A stretch of 64,000 bases of DNA. Origin: Straminergon stramineum (taxonomy: Eukaryota > Streptophyta > Bryopsida > Hypnales > Calliergonaceae). Made by a program: the position numbers and the translations under genes. Shown piece after piece: positions 62,958 to 64,000 of the stretch (within the stretch, counting starts at the first letter, position 1; every line of letters begins with the position of its first letter). A model generated the notes under the pieces. That model did no database searches. It was not told the DNA's origin and saw nothing but the letters and a program-made list of their open reading frames with translations. The DNA is taken from the NCBI GenBank assembly GCA_963920665.1, contig OY987263.1, forward strand, positions 21,471,968 through 21,535,967, given 5' to 3'.

Positions 62958-63544
62958 CCAAGGTGATTACAAGAAAGACTAGTACTATTTTGTGTCCAAC
63001 TTGGAATGATGGAGTTGTTTTGTGCTATAACTTTTGAAGTATGAACCCCAATTGATTTGAAATTTTTATTGGAGATGGATAACTTGATAGTAATTAGATT
63101 CCTCATTTTCAGAAATTTTCAAAAAATAAATTTATAATTAAATTTTAATTTAGCTAATTTCTCACACTTTCGGGTTTAGGGTTTTTTAGCATTGGGGAGT
63201 ACCCAAAATTAATGATATAGAGATGAAATTTCTGTGGTCTATTCCCACACTAGTCAAGCATGTGTCTACCAAAGATTACTTAAAAAAACATTATTTTATG
63301 TCCTCTACATTCATGCAAACAGGTCTCCCTCGCGCGCGCAGCTCTGAACATTGAAAATGGTTTTAAGATCATTCTCTTGGTGAAATATCTTCACCATGAC
63401 GTCTTCCCAGATGGCCAAATTTTAGTTACTTTGAAAATTGTTTTTCGTATTTGTTACAAATGTAAATGTGAAAATAAGTATCTTCATGGAAATAGTACTA
63501 TTCCAATTTAGGGCTTGTATTGGGTCCCTCAGGAGGGAGGGGGA

Positions 63545-63736
63545 GGGCTGCGCCAGCCAAGGAGGTAGTGCAATACCAAGGCGACGCGCGCGGGGCCGGG
63601 CAGCAAGCTGCCGGATGGCCCCGCTCCCTTGAAAAATTAGATTAATATCATGGGGATCGATGACCCCCGTATCAGATATTAAACTGATAAGAACAGATAC
63701 TACACTTGATCTTAGCCAAAAGGCCGAGAAAGGTAT
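63545..63736 (-). ncRNA. U2: U2 spliceosomal snRNA (right copy)
   Basis: Exact mirror of the left U2 gene, so the two genes are convergent (3' ends facing). Confidence 0.95.
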
Positions 63737-63761
63737 GCTTCTTCACTCAAACCCCGAAGAC

Positions 63762-63806
63762 TATATACCCGCATCCTCCCTTACGCTGACGCAAACCTTA
63801 TGGGAC
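63762..63806 (-). promoter_or_regulatory. U2 promoter: TATA and USE-like element (right copy)
   Basis: Mirror of 58783-58827: TATATA at 63762-63767 and the USE-like element at 63796-63806, so both copies keep full promoters. Confidence 0.7.
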
Positions 63807-64000
63807 AACTCCAGCGACGTTGGCTCGCACTCTCCACCCCCTCCGCCCAGTCCGATCAACAAGCACAAGTGTTCAAGCTAAGCATCCAGAGGGACGGCGT
63901 AGTAATCGATCAAAGCACCGAGCTCCAACGCAAATCCAGAAATTCGATCCACATACAAACGTGGTTTCCAGAAATGAATGCCATGGATTGCCAAAGCTCT

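Larger units (their letters stand above)
62710..64000 (-). repeat. Right arm of the large inverted repeat
   Basis: Mirror of 58589-59879, still paired at the last base of the window. Its inner boundary lies inside family B, which is intact to the TTAA only on this side. Confidence 0.95.

Overview
This is nuclear DNA from a land plant: AT-rich, with spliced genes, spliceosomal U2 snRNA genes, a plant-type F-box protein and a plant-type pectate lyase-like enzyme. I think a bryophyte, probably a moss, is likely. The grounds are compact GC-richer genes in AT-rich DNA, a moss-like F-box protein and a bacterial-type NRAMP. The sequence alone does not prove the species.

Layout. 1-246: possible last exon of a gene entering from the left. 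863-6360 (+): six-exon non-RD protein kinase. 6361-12300: gene-free, built from nested DNA-transposon-like repeats. 12300-16680 (+): five-exon pectate lyase-like gene with a probable 5'-leader intron. 17380-18010: unresolved exon-like pieces. 18100-28440: gene-poor, with repeats. 29705-30690: tandem array of about 125-bp units with palindromic cores. 30998-32219: probable solo LTR containing a 20-bp minisatellite, followed by a CT/CTAT microsatellite. 34449-36465 (+): two-exon NRAMP metal transporter of bacterial MntH-like type. 36500-40900: repeats. 40930-44357 (-): ten-exon RPT4, an ATPase of the 26S proteasome base. 45284-46528 (-): intronless F-box gene. 46600-54700: repeats. 54790-56040: decayed Helitron Pif1-like helicase. 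57918-58049: orphan last exon of a zinc alcohol dehydrogenase. 58589-64000: large inverted repeat with two convergent U2 snRNA genes around a 2.8-kb loop.

All exon models join in phase. The kinase gives 637 aa, the pectate lyase-like protein 362 aa, NRAMP 536 aa and RPT4 392 aa. RPT4 and the F-box protein both belong to ubiquitin-proteasome degradation and sit next to each other, but nothing shows they are co-regulated. The other genes look functionally unrelated.

The most unusual parts are: (1) the perfectly mirrored U2-bearing inverted repeat; (2) two repeat families bounded by TTAA plus telomere-like CCCTAAA termini, resembling piggyBac-type target sites; (3) the palindrome-cored tandem array; (4) the bacterial-type NRAMP with an intron and a 72-bp repeat in its N-terminal extension; (5) a CACTA-type MITE with a clean 3-bp duplication inside one repeat copy.
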